From NCBI GenBank assembly GCA_028826165.1, contig JAPDFW010000092.1, positions 310,001-374,000 of the forward strand: a DNA stretch of 64,000 nt, read 5' to 3'. Within the stretch, counting starts at the first letter, position 1. Every line of letters starts with the position of its first letter. The notes beneath the pieces were generated by a model that was not told where the DNA came from, searched no databases, and worked only from the letters and a program-made list of their open reading frames with translations. The translations under genes and the position numbers were made by a program. The stretch is from Anaeramoeba ignava. Its lineage: Eukaryota > Metamonada > Anaeramoebidae. Below, piece after piece: positions 47,014 through 59,300 of the stretch.

Positions 47014-49035
47014 TTAAATCATTGGATCACCATAATTACTTTGATTCAAATCAATTGTGGGAAAATTTTGATTTGAAAAATTTACAGAATTTGAATAAGG
47101 AGGTTTATAATTGAAATTTTCTACATTTTGAGTTTCGAATTGATTTGAAACTTGATATTGAGGAATTAATTGAGGATATGAAAAAACAGGTTGAGGATAA
47201 AAATCTGTTGAGTTTTGCAAAACATAATAAGTCATAATTGGTGCATTTGATTGATAGTTTTCTGAAGGAAAGGTTTGATCAGGTGAAACATAAGTAACCC
47301 AATTATTCAAAGGTAACAAATTAGAATTTGATTGGGCAAATTGTGATTGAAAAGGAATGTTTTCTTCTAAAGGATAAAATGGTTTAGTTATTTTTTTTGT
47401 TTGTCTTGATCTCTTTGTTTGAATTAAGGCTTCTTGTAAAAGCTCTTGATTTGGATCTGAAGGTAAATTGATATCATTGTTATTTATATTGTTATTATTG
47501 ATGTTATTGTTATTGATATTATTATTATTATTGATGTTATTGTTATTATTGATGTTATTCTCATTCTTTTGATTTTCAATAATTTCTTTGGAGGAAACAA
47601 TTAGATCAGGATCAGTTGGATTTGGTCGTTTTTTGCGTGTGGATCTTGTGGATATTTTTTCAGTTGAACAATATGAACATTCCGTGTTTGATTGTTTTAC
47701 TTTTTCTTTTGGTTTTGCTTTTTTTGGTCTTCCTCTTGTTTTTCCTTTTGGTTTTTGTTTTGTTTTGGGTTTTTTGGTTTTTTTCTTTAATTGTTTAGTT
47801 CTTTCCGTAATTTCTTCAATAATTGAGGTGATTGTTTTTTGGTTTGTTTCTTCATTAAAGGAAATGGTTTCATTAACATCAATTTGATCAGGATTTGGAA
47901 AAGTTGGAGAAGTGTAATGAAATGAAGAATCCCAATTTTCTTTGAATTTTTGACTTAATTTTTGGAAAAAATATGGTGATAAAAAAGATTTTTTTAAGGC
48001 TTGATGTTTAGATTGAATTTTGAGTCTTAATTTCTCAGTTAAACCAATTAATTTCAAATTGAGTAATCTTCTCTTTTGTCTTAAAGCAATTAATTTTGCT
48101 GAATAATCTTGTAAATAAGGTAGAACATTTGCTTGTTTAAAATTCCAATGAATAGAACTACCTCTTTTTGAAGATCCATGAATTAAGCCAATACCTTGAT
48201 AAACAGATAAAACAGTGCAAATTCTTTGTTTGGCAAAGCCAGTGTTGTTAGTCAACTCTGCTCTAGTTTTTGGACCTAAAATTAAATTAAAAATTCAACA
48301 ATTCAATTTAATTCAATTCAGTTTAATTCAATTCAATTTAATATTCAATTTACCTTCAATTAATTGCCTTATAATCACAAAACTAACAATAGGTAGTGTT
48401 CTATGAATTTGATTTTCATAATTAAAATCATTTGGATTGCTTTGTTCTTTTGTATTTGGTGGTTGGCTTTTTGGTAATGGTTTACTTGAAAAAACAACTT
48501 TCCAAAATTGATTTAAAGAATAGAAATTATCAGAACGAAGGTCTTGAAAAACACCAAGTCTAATAAAAAGGTTATTAATAATTTCCAAACGATTTGCAAT
48601 TAAATTTTGAAAGTCAAGTAATTGGTGGTAATTTTCATCATCATTTTCAACTTGATTTTCATCATCATTTTCAACTTGATTTTCATCATGATTTTCATTT
48701 TGATTTTCATTTTGATTTTCATTTTGATTTTCATCATCATTTTCAACTTGATTTTCAACTTGGTTTTCATCATCATTTTCATTTTGTACATTTTGAGTTT
48801 TTTCAGTTGAATCTTTTAATCTTTGTTCAATTTCTTGTTTTTTTGGATTTTCTATTTCTTTTTGTAACCCCTTGAAATATTTGCTTTGTTGATCAATTTG
48901 TTTTTTGACTGAATCACTCGTTAGAAACAAAGATAATGCTTCAGTTAACTGAAAAGCTGGAGGTAAGTTAGCTTCTGTAAAAAGAAATCGTCCAAATTGC
49001 CAAACTAAAGGGTAAAAATCCAATGATTTTGACAT
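47014..49035 (-). CDS. Winged-helix (E2F/DP-like) protein with AT-hook motif
   Basis: Exon 1 49035-48354 and exon 2 48275-47014, joined by a 78-nt intron (phase 1; split Gly codon), about 647 residues. The ATG at 49035 was chosen because the open frame further upstream is only Lys- and Phe-rich low complexity. Across the junction lies a winged-helix-like segment: VIIRQLIEG-PKTRAELTNN, then KQRICTVLSVYQGIGLIHG and SSIHWNF, which recalls the E2F/DP pattern RRIYDxxNVLxGIGLIxK...IxW. A helical stretch rich in Leu and Lys follows, then a basic region with an AT-hook-like core (KGKTRGRPKKAK) and a Tyr/Asn/Gln/Pro-rich tail, which may be an activation region. The N-terminal half contains an (NENDDENQVE)n acid repeat. 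A nuclear DNA-binding protein is likely; membership in E2F itself is uncertain. Confidence 0.5.
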
Positions 49036-49714
49036 CAAATTTAAACAAAACAAAAAAAACAAACAAATAAACGAAAAGAAAAAGATAAAGATAAATTGGT
49101 GAAAAAAAAAATGAGTTTTTGAAATTTTTTTTTTTGTTTTTTGTTTTTTTTTTTTTTTCGATCGTTTAATTAGCCGGCAAATATGTTTCAAAATCTAGCA
49201 AATAATTTTGGTGACAATCAAACATTTAAAAAACAAATTAATTTTAAAATCGATTAATATCCCTAAAAAATTAAATGGGAATTGGCCCAAAGTAATTTAT
49301 TCGTGTTAAAAAAATTTAAGTGGATTTTTTTGATTTTAATTTATTTTTTTTTTTTATTTAAATTTCTTAATTGATTTGCTATATTGCTCTCTTTTGCCAC
49401 TATTTGTTTACTTAATTAAATAAAAAGAAAAAAAAAATTTTCTTTTTATTTTTCTTTTTATTTTTCTTTTTTAAATTTTAATTTTAATTTTTAACTTTAA
49501 TTTTAATTTTAAACTTTTAAATCTTTTTATAAATTAAAAAAGAAACAAAATTCATTTTTCTCCATTTTTTTATTTTTCTCCATTTTTTATTTTTCTCCAT
49601 TTTTTTTTTATTTTTCTCCATTTTTTTATTTTTTATTTTTCATTTTTTATTTTTCTTTTTTCATTTTTCTTTTTTATTTTTCTTTTTTCATTTTTTTTTT
49701 AAAATAATCAAATA
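49036..49714. other. Divergent intergenic region (shared promoter zone)
   Basis: Separates a minus-strand gene starting at 49035 from a plus-strand gene starting at 49715. It has long T runs near 49120-49160, a rare GC island (TTAGCCGGCAAATATG, 49170-49187), then (TTTTTCTCCATTTTTTTA)n-like T/C-rich repeats at 49550-49700 leading into the ATG. No coding signal. Confidence 0.5.
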
Positions 49715-52700
49715 ATGATTAATGAAGAAAATCAAAATAAAGAACAAAATAAAAGCGAAATTTTAATTGAAGAAATTCAAAAATTACTTTCTCAAACAAT
49801 GGGATTAATTAATCATGGAATTAAAAATAAAAATCCAAATAAAATTTCAATACAAACACAATCTCAAAATTCAATTCAAAGTCAAATAACTGAAAATTTA
49901 AAAAAAAAACTTAATAAATGGGTTGATGAAGATTCTCAAGAATTTTTAACTTCTGATGATATTAAACAATCAGAAAATCAACAACAAAATGAAATTTATA
50001 ACAAATCTCAACCAATAAATAAAAGTATTTTCTTTTTTCAATTTTAATTTTAATTTTAATTTTAATTTCAATTTTCAATTTTAATTTCAATTTCAATTTC
50101 AATTTTAATTTTAATTTCAATTTCAATTTTAATTTCAATTTTAAATTTCAATTTTAATTTTAATTTTAATTTCAATTTTAATTTCAATTTTAATTTTAAT
50201 TTTAATTTTAATTTTAATTTCAATTTTAATTTTAATTTTATTTTTAATTTCAATTTTAATTTTAATTTCAATTTTAATTTTAATTTTAATTTTAATTTTA
50301 ATTTTAATTTTAATTTTAATTTTAATTTTTAATTTTAATTTTAATTTCAATTTTAATTTTAATTTTAATTTTAATTTCAATTTTAATTTTAATTTTAATT
50401 TTAATTTCAATTTCAATTTTAATTTCAATTTTAATTTTTATTTTAATTTCAATTTTAATTTTAATTTTAATTTCAATTTTAATTTTAATTTTAATTTCAA
50501 TTTCAATTTTAATTTTAATTTTAATTTCAATTTTAATTTCAATTTTAATTTCAATTTTAATTTTTATTTTAATTTCAATTTTAATTTCAATTTAGAAACA
50601 TATAAACAACAATTAGAACAATCAATTCAAGAAAAAATAGTATCAGTTTCACTTGAAAAATGGAAAGAAAATCCAACTGAAGAATGGAATATTAATGTAT
50701 CACTTAATAATAAGTCTGAAAAAGAAAAAGAAAACGAACAAAGTATTTTCTTATTAAATATTTATAAATGAATAATTTTAAAAATAAATTTTTTTTAAAA
50801 AAAATGAAAAAACAAAAAATTACAAATAGTTAGTAATCATAAAAAGGAAGCAAATCTTGAAAATAGTAATAATATACACTTAAATTCTTCTTTAGATAAA
50901 TGGAAAGAAGATAATGATAATGATAATATTGATTTAACAAAAAAATCAACCAAAATGAATACAATATCTTTAGATAAATGGAAAGAAGAAAATGATAATG
51001 AAAATATTGATTTAACAAAAAAAACAACTAAAATGAATACAATATCTTTAGATAAATGGAAAGAAGATAATGTTAATGAAAATGAAGATGAAAATGATAA
51101 TGAAAATGAAAAAAAACCAGAAAAGAAAACTAAAATGAATACAATATCTTTAGATAAATGGAAAGAAGATAATGATAATGAAAATATTGATTTAACAAAA
51201 AAATCAACCAAAATGAATACAATATCTTTAGATAAATGGAAAGAAGATAATGATAATGACAATATTGATTTAACAAAAAAAACAACTAAAATGAATACAA
51301 TATCTTTAGATAAATGGAAAGAAGAAAATGATAATGAAAATGAAAATGATAATGATAATGAAAATGAAAAAAAACCAGAAAAAAAAACCAAAATGAATAC
51401 AATATCTTTAGATAAATGGAAAGAAGAAAATGATAATGAAAATGAAAATTATAATGAAAATGAAAAAAAACCAGAAAAGAAAACTAAAATGAATACAATA
51501 TCTTTAGATAAATGGAAAGAAGATAATGTTAATGAAAATGAAAAAAAACCAGAAAAGAAAACTAAAATGAATACAATATCTTTGGATAAATGGAAAGAAG
51601 AAAATGATAATGAAAATATTGATTTAACAAAAAAATCAACTAAAATGAATACAATATCTTTAGATAAATGGAAAGAAGATAATGTTAATGAAAATGAAGA
51701 TGAAAATGATAATGAAAATGAAAAAAAACCAGAAAAGAAAACTAAAATGAATACAATATCTTTGGATAAATGGAAAGAAGAAAATGATAATGAAAATATT
51801 GATTTAACAAAAAAATCAACTAAAATGAATACAATATCTTTAGATAAATGGAAAGAAGATAATGATAATGAAAATGAAAATGAAAATGAAAATGAAAATG
51901 AAAATGAAAATATTGATTTAACAAAAAAATCAAAAAAGAAAGCCAAAATGAATACAATGTCTTTGGATAAATGGAAAGAAGATAATGAACCAGAAAAAAT
52001 AAGTAAAATGAATACAATATCTTTAGACAAATGGAAAGAAGATAATGAAAATGATAATGAAAACGAAAACGAATACAATGGAAATGTTGATAAACATCCA
52101 AAAATAAAAACAATCAAATCCACATCAACCCTAGACAAATGGAAAGAAAAAACATCTTATGGTAACACATCACAACCAAAATCAGAAATCAACAAATCAA
52201 ATTCGCTTCCTTCAATCAATGAAAAACAAAAAGGAAAATATAAGCAAGACGAAGATCAAAAATCTGATGAATTTGACCCAATGGAATTTTCACTAAAAAA
52301 TCAAAAAAAGCCAAACACAAAATCATTTCTGGATAAATGGAAAGAAGAAGAGGAACAATATTACATTTCAAATTCATCGTTTGACGAAGCAAATTCAGAC
52401 ATAAATTCAGATTCTGCTTTTGATTCAGATTTCGAACAATCCCTTCAAGAAAATCCATTTAAACAAAACACACCAATACCAAAAACACCACAACTCAAGC
52501 AAAAACAACTTGAAACAATAACAAAATGGAAAGATAATGACAACACACTTTCCAAAAGTGAAAAGAAAAGCAAGGAATCCTCAGACGACGATGACTGGGG
52601 ATTCGAAATTGAAAACAAAAAAATAACTTCAAATGCTCTTCAGAAATTCAAAAAACAAACTGATATATCATCGCCTATGCTTAATACTCGTCCAATGAAA

Positions 52701-53996
52701 GCGCCATCAACAAGAAAAATGGTTGTTGATTGGGATAAGGATTTGAATATTCCAGTCAATGCATTTAATTTGAAAACTTTTTCAAATCCTCAAGAAATTG
52801 AAAATTTAAAAACAATTTCAGACGAAAATGACAAAGAAAAACCCAAAAAAACTCATCATCCAAAAAAAGCAAGACATCGAAAAGATCGATTAAAATTCAC
52901 ACCAAATCCCTCTTTTAATAAACATCAAGAAAATGATAATGATAATATAGAAGATGATATTCCTGATCTCTTCAATCCAAATTTCAATTTAATAAAATCA
53001 TCAAGAAATAAATCATTGAAATGGAATTTTGCAAATAAAAAAAATGCACTGAAAAAGCAAAATATCAAAACACATTCAAAACCAGCTTTAATTACTCGAT
53101 ATCATGGCTCTATGTCTTTTAAAGGTAATTATTTATAAAATTAAATATAAAATTATTTATAAAATTATTTATAAAATTATTTATAAAATTATTTATAAAA
53201 TTAATTATAAAATTAAATATAAAATTATTTATAAAATTATTTATAAAATTAATTATAAAATTATTTATAAAATTATTTATAAAATTAATTATAAAATTAA
53301 TTATAAAATTATTTTATAAAAATTATTTTATAAAATTATTTTATTAAATTATTTATAAAATTAAATATAAAATTATTTATAAAATTATTTATAAAATTAT
53401 TTATAAAATTATTAAATTATTTATAAAATTATTTATAAAATTATTTATAAAATTATTTATAAAATTATTTATAAAATTAAATATTAAATTATTTATTAAA
53501 TTATTTATAAAATTATTTATAAAATTATTTTTTATTTATTTATTAAATTATTTATAAAATTATTTATAAAATTATTTATAAAATTATTTATAAAATTATT
53601 TATAAAATTTATATATTTATATATTTAGCTGTTGGAGGAATGGTTTATAATCCAATTTTATTGAGATGGGAAAATACAACTCAAGTTCCTGAAGAAAAAG
53701 TTGATTGGGGAGATTCTTCTGATCATGAAATTCAAAATGATGATGATGATAAAAATTTAGATTTGAGTTCTTATCCAGAATTATTTTTATCTGAATCTCA
53801 AAAGAAAAAATTATTTCATTATCCAAAAGAACATAAATCAAAATTATCTGGTTGGTTTGGAAAAAATTCTTTAAGTGATTCTTATTTGAAAAATAATGAG
53901 ATTAAAAAATTGTCAATATTATATATTATCGAATTCTCTCGAAAATTTTTAGCTAAACCAAATGAAGTTTCTTCTTTAAATTTTTCTAAAAAATGA
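49715..53996 (+). CDS. SLDKWKE-repeat protein with Byr4/Bfa1-like C-terminus
   Basis: Four exons: 49715-50024, 50596-50742, 50830-53124 and 53629-53996; all junctions are phase 1 and give about 1,039 residues without a break. Exons 1 and 2 each carry one diverged motif (LKKKLNKWVDED, VSLEKWKENP). Exon 3 has a tandem array of about 13 close copies of TKMNTISLDKWKE[ED]N joined by two alternating linkers (NENIDLTKKS and NENEKKPEKKTK), then four scattered diverged copies (TLDKWKEK, FLDKWKEEEE, TITKWKDND, ALQKFKKQT). The C-terminus (YHGSMSFKAVGGMVYNPILL-RWE, then an acidic stretch and a helical end) resembles the G-x-M-x-[FY]-[DN]-P...W motif of Byr4/Bfa1, the GAP partner in mitotic exit/septation signalling. 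The motif is short, so this is a hypothesis. The protein is otherwise disordered and charged. Confidence 0.6.
50025..50595 (+). repeat. Intron 1 of the SLDKWKE gene, AATTTT/AATTTC hexamers
   Basis: About 90 hexamers of AATTTT and AATTTC on the coding strand between GTATTTTC and TTTCAATTTAG. No G inside the tract. Confidence 0.85.
50880..52150 (+). repeat. Coding array of SLDKWKE modules
   Basis: Modules of about 78-102 bp begin with AAAATGAATACAATATCTTT, which encodes KMNTIS[L]. Internal variation is in the number of GAT/GAA-AAT codons (Asp/Glu-Asn) and in the linker type. Synonymous changes such as TTA/TTG in the Leu codon are present while the SLDKWKE core is fixed, which points to selection on the peptide. 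Confidence 0.85.
53125..53628 (+). repeat. Intron 3 of the SLDKWKE gene, AAAATTATTTAT units
   Basis: About 45 units of AAAATTATTTAT with AAAATTAATTAT and AAAATTAAATAT variants. Between the GT and the AG I see only A and T. Confidence 0.85.
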
Positions 53997-54286
53997 TTCA
54001 AAAACGATTCCAAAAAAAAAAATCATATTTGGGTTTTTTTTTTTAATGAATTGTTTTGTTGATCTTTTTTTTTTAGATTGAAAATGAGGAAAATTTTTTT
54101 TTCCAATTTTTCAATAAATTGATTTTTTTTTTCTTTGAAGAATTTCAAAATAAAAATTAAAATCAAAATTAAAATCAAAATTAAAATCAAAATTAAAATC
54201 AAAAATTAAAATCAAAATGAAAATCAAAATTAAAATTTAAATTAAAATCAAAAATTAAAATTAAAATCAAAATGAAAATCAATTTT

Positions 54287-56103
54287 TTAAATCAATTTTA
54301 AATTTAAATTTCGAATTCGATCTTTTTCAAGTTTTTCTTTAACATCATAAAGTACTTTTGCAACTTTAAAAGGATCATCTTCTTGAATTGCATGACCAGT
54401 ATGATAAGCAATTGATAATTGAAATTTTCCTTGCATATGAGCTATTGTCATTGGGCGATCCAAAAAATCAATATTTGAAAGAAATAAAACTTTAAAACAA
54501 CCTTGAATTGATAAAAATAATTCAGATAATCCTTCAAACCATCCATGCCAATATTTCTTTGTATGTATTAAATTTGTTCGCCATAAATATTTTGTTGTAT
54601 TGTTTTTACTTATTTTTACAAGTTGTGAAGGAACTGAAATTTTTGCTGATATTTCGCTTTTTGTTAAATGTGCTTGATATGCCCATTCAATTGCTTCGGA
54701 AATTGATGAAAAGCTATGTGGTCGATTTTTAATTACTCTTTCTAAATTTGGAAGTGATTCCATTGCTGTTCCTTCAACTGCATCAATTAATACAATACAT
54801 TCTAAAGCAGATTTATTGAAATGAAACTTTGTTTTTGGATCATTTAAAATATTATTATTTAAATCATTTGAATCATTTAAATTATTTAAATTATTTGGGA
54901 TATTTTGATTTAAATTATTTTGATTTAAATTATTTAAATTATTTGGAATATTATTATTTAAATTATTTTGATTTAAATTATTTTGATTTAAATTATTTGA
55001 AATATTATTATTTAGGATATTATTATTTAAATTATTTAAATTATTTAAATTATTTGGGATATTTTGATTTAAATTATTTGAAATATTATTATTTAAATTA
55101 TTTAAATTATTTTGATTTAAATTATTTGAAATATTTTGATTTAAATTATTTGGGATATTTTGATTTAAATTATTTGAAATATTATTATTTAAATTATTTA
55201 AATTATTTAAATTATTTAAAATATTTTTTGATTTAAATTATTTGAAATATTATTATTTAAATTATTTAAATTATTTTGATTTAAATTATTTAAATTATTT
55301 TGATTTAAATTATTTAAATTATTTTGATTTAAATTATTTAAATTATTTGAAATATTTTGATTTAAATTATTTAAATTATTTTTATTTAAATTATTTAAAT
55401 TATTTGGATTTAAATTATTTAAATTATTTTGATTTAAATTATTTAAATTATTTTGATTTAAATTATTTAAATTATTTAAATTATTTTTATTTGAATTATT
55501 TAAATTATTTGGATCATTTGAAATATTATTATTTAAACTATTTAAATTATTTTGATTTGGAATATTTTGATTTATATTATTTGAATCATTTTGATTTGGA
55601 ATATTTTCTGAATTAAATTCTTGAATTTTTTTTGCAACACGAGCAACTAAACTTCCACCCAAACTATGACCAATCAAGAACAAACGAGAAGAATCAGAAT
55701 CCAATAAATGCAAACGATGAATCAAGAAAAGAATATCAATAGTAAGAGTATTAACATCAAGAATTCTATCATTTTTGGAAACAAAAGGAAAAGTAGAACC
55801 ATGACCTCGAAGATCAAAAGCAATTAGTCTTAATTTTGATGTCTTTTTTAGATTTAAAACTACTTCACTCCATGTTAATGATGTATATCCTGCTCCGTGA
55901 ATAAATAAAAATGTTGTTTCATATTCTTTTAATTCTCCACTATAATATACTCGAAATTCTAATCCAATTTCTTCAATTTTTATATCTTCATATTTATCCC
56001 AAAAATTCTTCCATTTTAAAATTGTTTTTTTCTGTTGATTATTTTTCTTTGTTATTTTTCTTGGTTTTTTAAACTTGTTTTTTGTTTCAATTTTATTTTC
56101 CAT
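54287..56103 (-). CDS. PPME1: Protein phosphatase methylesterase 1 (PME-1), one frame break in insert
   Basis: A single-exon alpha/beta hydrolase starting at 56103. The N-terminal half has TTFLFIHGAGYTSLTWSEV, LRLIAFDLRGHGST and the nucleophile elbow FLIGHSLGGSLVARVA. The C-terminal half has CIVLIDAVEGTAMESLPNLE, RPHSFSSISEAIEWA, KYWHGWFEGLSELFLS, NIDFLDRPMTIAHMQGKFQ and the catalytic His in YHTGHAIQEDDP. IDxVEGTAM, WRxxLxxTxxYWxGWFxGLS and MQGKFQ are signatures of PPME1, which removes the C-terminal methyl ester of the PP2A catalytic subunit. Between the two halves is a ~240-codon Asn/Leu/Gln insert at a site where animal PME-1 has a short loop. In this insert the coding A run near 55223-55229 has the wrong length and the two halves lie in different frames. 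Likely functional, with a consensus or repeat error. Confidence 0.88.
54860..55610 (-). repeat. Coding Asn-Leu/Asn-Gln tract inside PPME1
   Basis: AATAATTTAAATAATTTAAATCAA-type units on the coding strand give NNLNNLNQ, with Ser, Ile, Pro and Lys variants (NNISNN, NIPNQN). It continues on both sides of the frame break near 55225 as the same peptide pattern. Confidence 0.85.
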
Positions 56104-56331
56104 TAAAATTTAAAAAATGAAAAATGAAAAATGAAAAATCAAATTTCAAAATCAATTTATTTCCTTTTTTGAAAAAAATCAAAAACAAACCAAACAATCA
56201 AAATTAAAATCAAAATTCAAATCAAAATCAAAATCAAAATCAAAATCAAAATTCAAATTAAATCCAAATCAAATCAATTCCAAAAAAATTTCTCTTTTTC
56301 ATTTTGATTTTTATTTGATTTATTTTCCTGT

Positions 56332-59300
56332 TTAAAGAATACTTTCTTCACCATTTGCAATTTTTTTTAAATGAGCTTCAGTTTTTGGACCAGTTCTATG
56401 AACAAGTTGAGATAATAAACCATTAGGATTTCTAAGTAAAAGAGAAGGTTTATCAAATTCCTTAATTTTTCCATTTTCCAAACACATAATTCTATCTGAA
56501 TCCATAATTGTATGTAAACGATGAGCAATTGTTAAAACTGTACAATCTTTAAATTGTTCTCTTATTGTTTTTTGAATTAATGAATCAGTTTCAGTATCAA
56601 TAGAAGATGTTGCTTCATCCAAAACAAGAATTTTTGGATGTTTTAATAAAGCTCTTGCTAAACAAATTAATTGTTTTTCTCCTGCTGAGAAATTATCTCC
56701 TCCTTCTGTTACTTTTGTTTCTAATTTTTGTTCTAAACCATCAATTTTTTCATATAAATGAACATGTTCCAAAATTTCCCAAATTTTTTCATCATTATAT
56801 TCACTACTTGGATCTAAATTCTCTCGAACTGTTCCTGTAAACATTACAACATCTTGTGGTATAATTGCAAGTTTATCTCGAAGATCTTTAAGTCCAATTT
56901 GGGAAATGTCGATTCCATCAATTTCAATTTTTCCTCGATAAATTTCAACAATTCTAAATAAAGAAAGCATTAAACTTGATTTTCCTATTTTTAGTTTTAA
57001 TTTTTAAATGAATTTTTATATTGATTTTGATTTTTATATTGATTTTAATTTTGATTTAAATTTTAATTTTGATTTTGATTTTTAATTTTGATATTGATTT
57101 AAATTTTGATTTTAATTTTGATTTTTAATTTTGATTTTAATTTTGATTTTGATTTTAATTTTGATTCTGATTTTGATTTTAAAATTTACCACTTCCAGTT
57201 CTTCCAACAATTCCAACTTTTTCTTGAGGTTGAATAGTTGCTGATACTTTTTTTAAAACTGATGGAAGTCCTTCTCTATATCTCATACAAATTTTATCAA
57301 ATTGAATTTTCCCTAAATTTGGCCAATTTTTTGGAGGTCTATGATGAGGAATAATTTCAGGTTTTTCTGATTCAACTGAAGAAAATTCAACACATCTTTC
57401 AACAGAATTCATATGTTGTTCAAGCATTGCGCCATATCTAACAATCCATGTTAATAAAATTGTAACTTGTAAACTGTATGTTAAAGCAAGAGCAGCAAAA
57501 GATGAATTCATGCTGTCTTTTTGCATTACAATAATAATAGAAATGAAAAGAACAACAATAGAAGAAATTGTTTCTACTCGAATTCCAAACCATCGATTAG
57601 CACCAAAATTACAGTAAATTGCATTTGTGCTTGCATCTACTCTTGTGTCATTGATTTCAATAAATTCCTTTTGTTTTTGGAAAGCTCGAATTGTTGACAA
57701 TCCTGTTAAAGTTTCTGAGAAGTTATTATAAACAGGTGATCTTGATATTGATTCCAATCTTTGGATTTCCCTTGATGTTGAGCGATAATACTGCATGAAT
57801 TTGTAATAAATGTATGAAATAACAACTAAAGGAATTAAGAAATAAGGAGCAACACTTGCAATCACAAGTAAAACGGCAAGTAAAGCAATTGATGTTGATA
57901 TAAAATTTTCAAAATCACCTCCAACAATAAGATCAATATCAAGCATATCTTTGGAAAATCTGTTCAAAATCCTCCCAATAGGTGTTGTGTCAAAAAATCT
58001 TGTTGGAGCTCTTGTTATTGAATAGAGTAAATCATGATGAAGTGTTCTGGAAGCTCGAATAGATGCAAATACCCAAACACCTGAGAAAACAAATGCAAAT
58101 AAAAACATCCCACAAGAAATTGCAACATAAATTCCAATATAAAATTTATCTTTTTTGTCGTGGAAAATTGTTCCATCAGTCCAAATTGCAAGCCAATAAT
58201 CTGCTGCAGCTCGTAATGATTCTCTGAAAATGGCTGAAATAATCACAATAAAAAGAAAACAACATCCTCCTGCTACTTTGATGTAACGTTTGTAATAAAA
58301 AGAAGCAACAGCTCCAAATTCTCGTTCTTCTTCTTTAACAAGTTCTGCTTTTTTGTTCTCATTTTTTTGCTTGGAAATTTCTTTTTCTGTGTTTTCATTT
58401 GGCGGCAATTCAATATCAGTTCCCACTTCAAAATTATCGCCAATATCTGATTCTGTTTCTGGTTGAAGATCAATCCATTTTATCTTTTCCTTTTCCTTTT
58501 CCTTTATCTTTATCTTTTTTTTTCTTCTTTGTTTTGTTTTCGTTTAAGTTTTGATTTTCATTGTTGAAATTTTCATCTAAAATATCATCATCTGATGTTT
58601 CTGATTCATCAACTCTTTTTTCTTGATCTCCTAATAAATTGGAGAAATCAACTCCTTTATGAATCAATTCCTCAAATGTCCCTTTTGCAAATACTTCTCC
58701 GTCTTTAATAACAACAATAAAATCTGAATGAGGAAGATATTGAAGTTGATGAGTAACAAGAATCCTAGTTTTGGCTTGAAGAACCTTTCCAAGAATAGCC
58801 TGATCAAAAATATGTCTTCCAACATGAGCATCAACAGCACTAAGTGGATCATCAAAAAGAAAAACATCTGCATTTGAATAAATTGCTCTTGCAAGAGATA
58901 TTCTTTGTTTTTGGCCTCCTGAAATATTTACTCCTTTTTCTCCAATTTCTGTTGAATCTCCTGCTGGCAAAACTGCAAGATCAGGAATAAGAGCACATGA
59001 TTCGATTACTTGATTGTATCTCTTTTTATCAAGAGCATGTCCAAACAAGATATTTTCTTTAACACTTCCATTTCGAATCCAGGCTTCTTGTGAGGCATAA
59101 GCTATTGAACCTTTGATAGTTGTTTTTCCTTGAAGTTGAACCATTTCTCCTAAAATTGCAGCTAGTAAAGAAGATTTACCAGAACCAACAGGACCAATAA
59201 TCATTGTTAATTTTCTTGGTTCAAAATCAAGAGAGATATTTTTGAGTAAAACTTGTTTTTGTGATTTTTGTTCTTCCAAAGGGATTTCTTTTTTAATATC

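Noticed and set aside
20540-58490. Programmed ribosomal frameshifting
   Set aside because: Sites share no slippery heptamer plus structure, occur in both directions and lie in variable homopolymers; consensus error is simpler.
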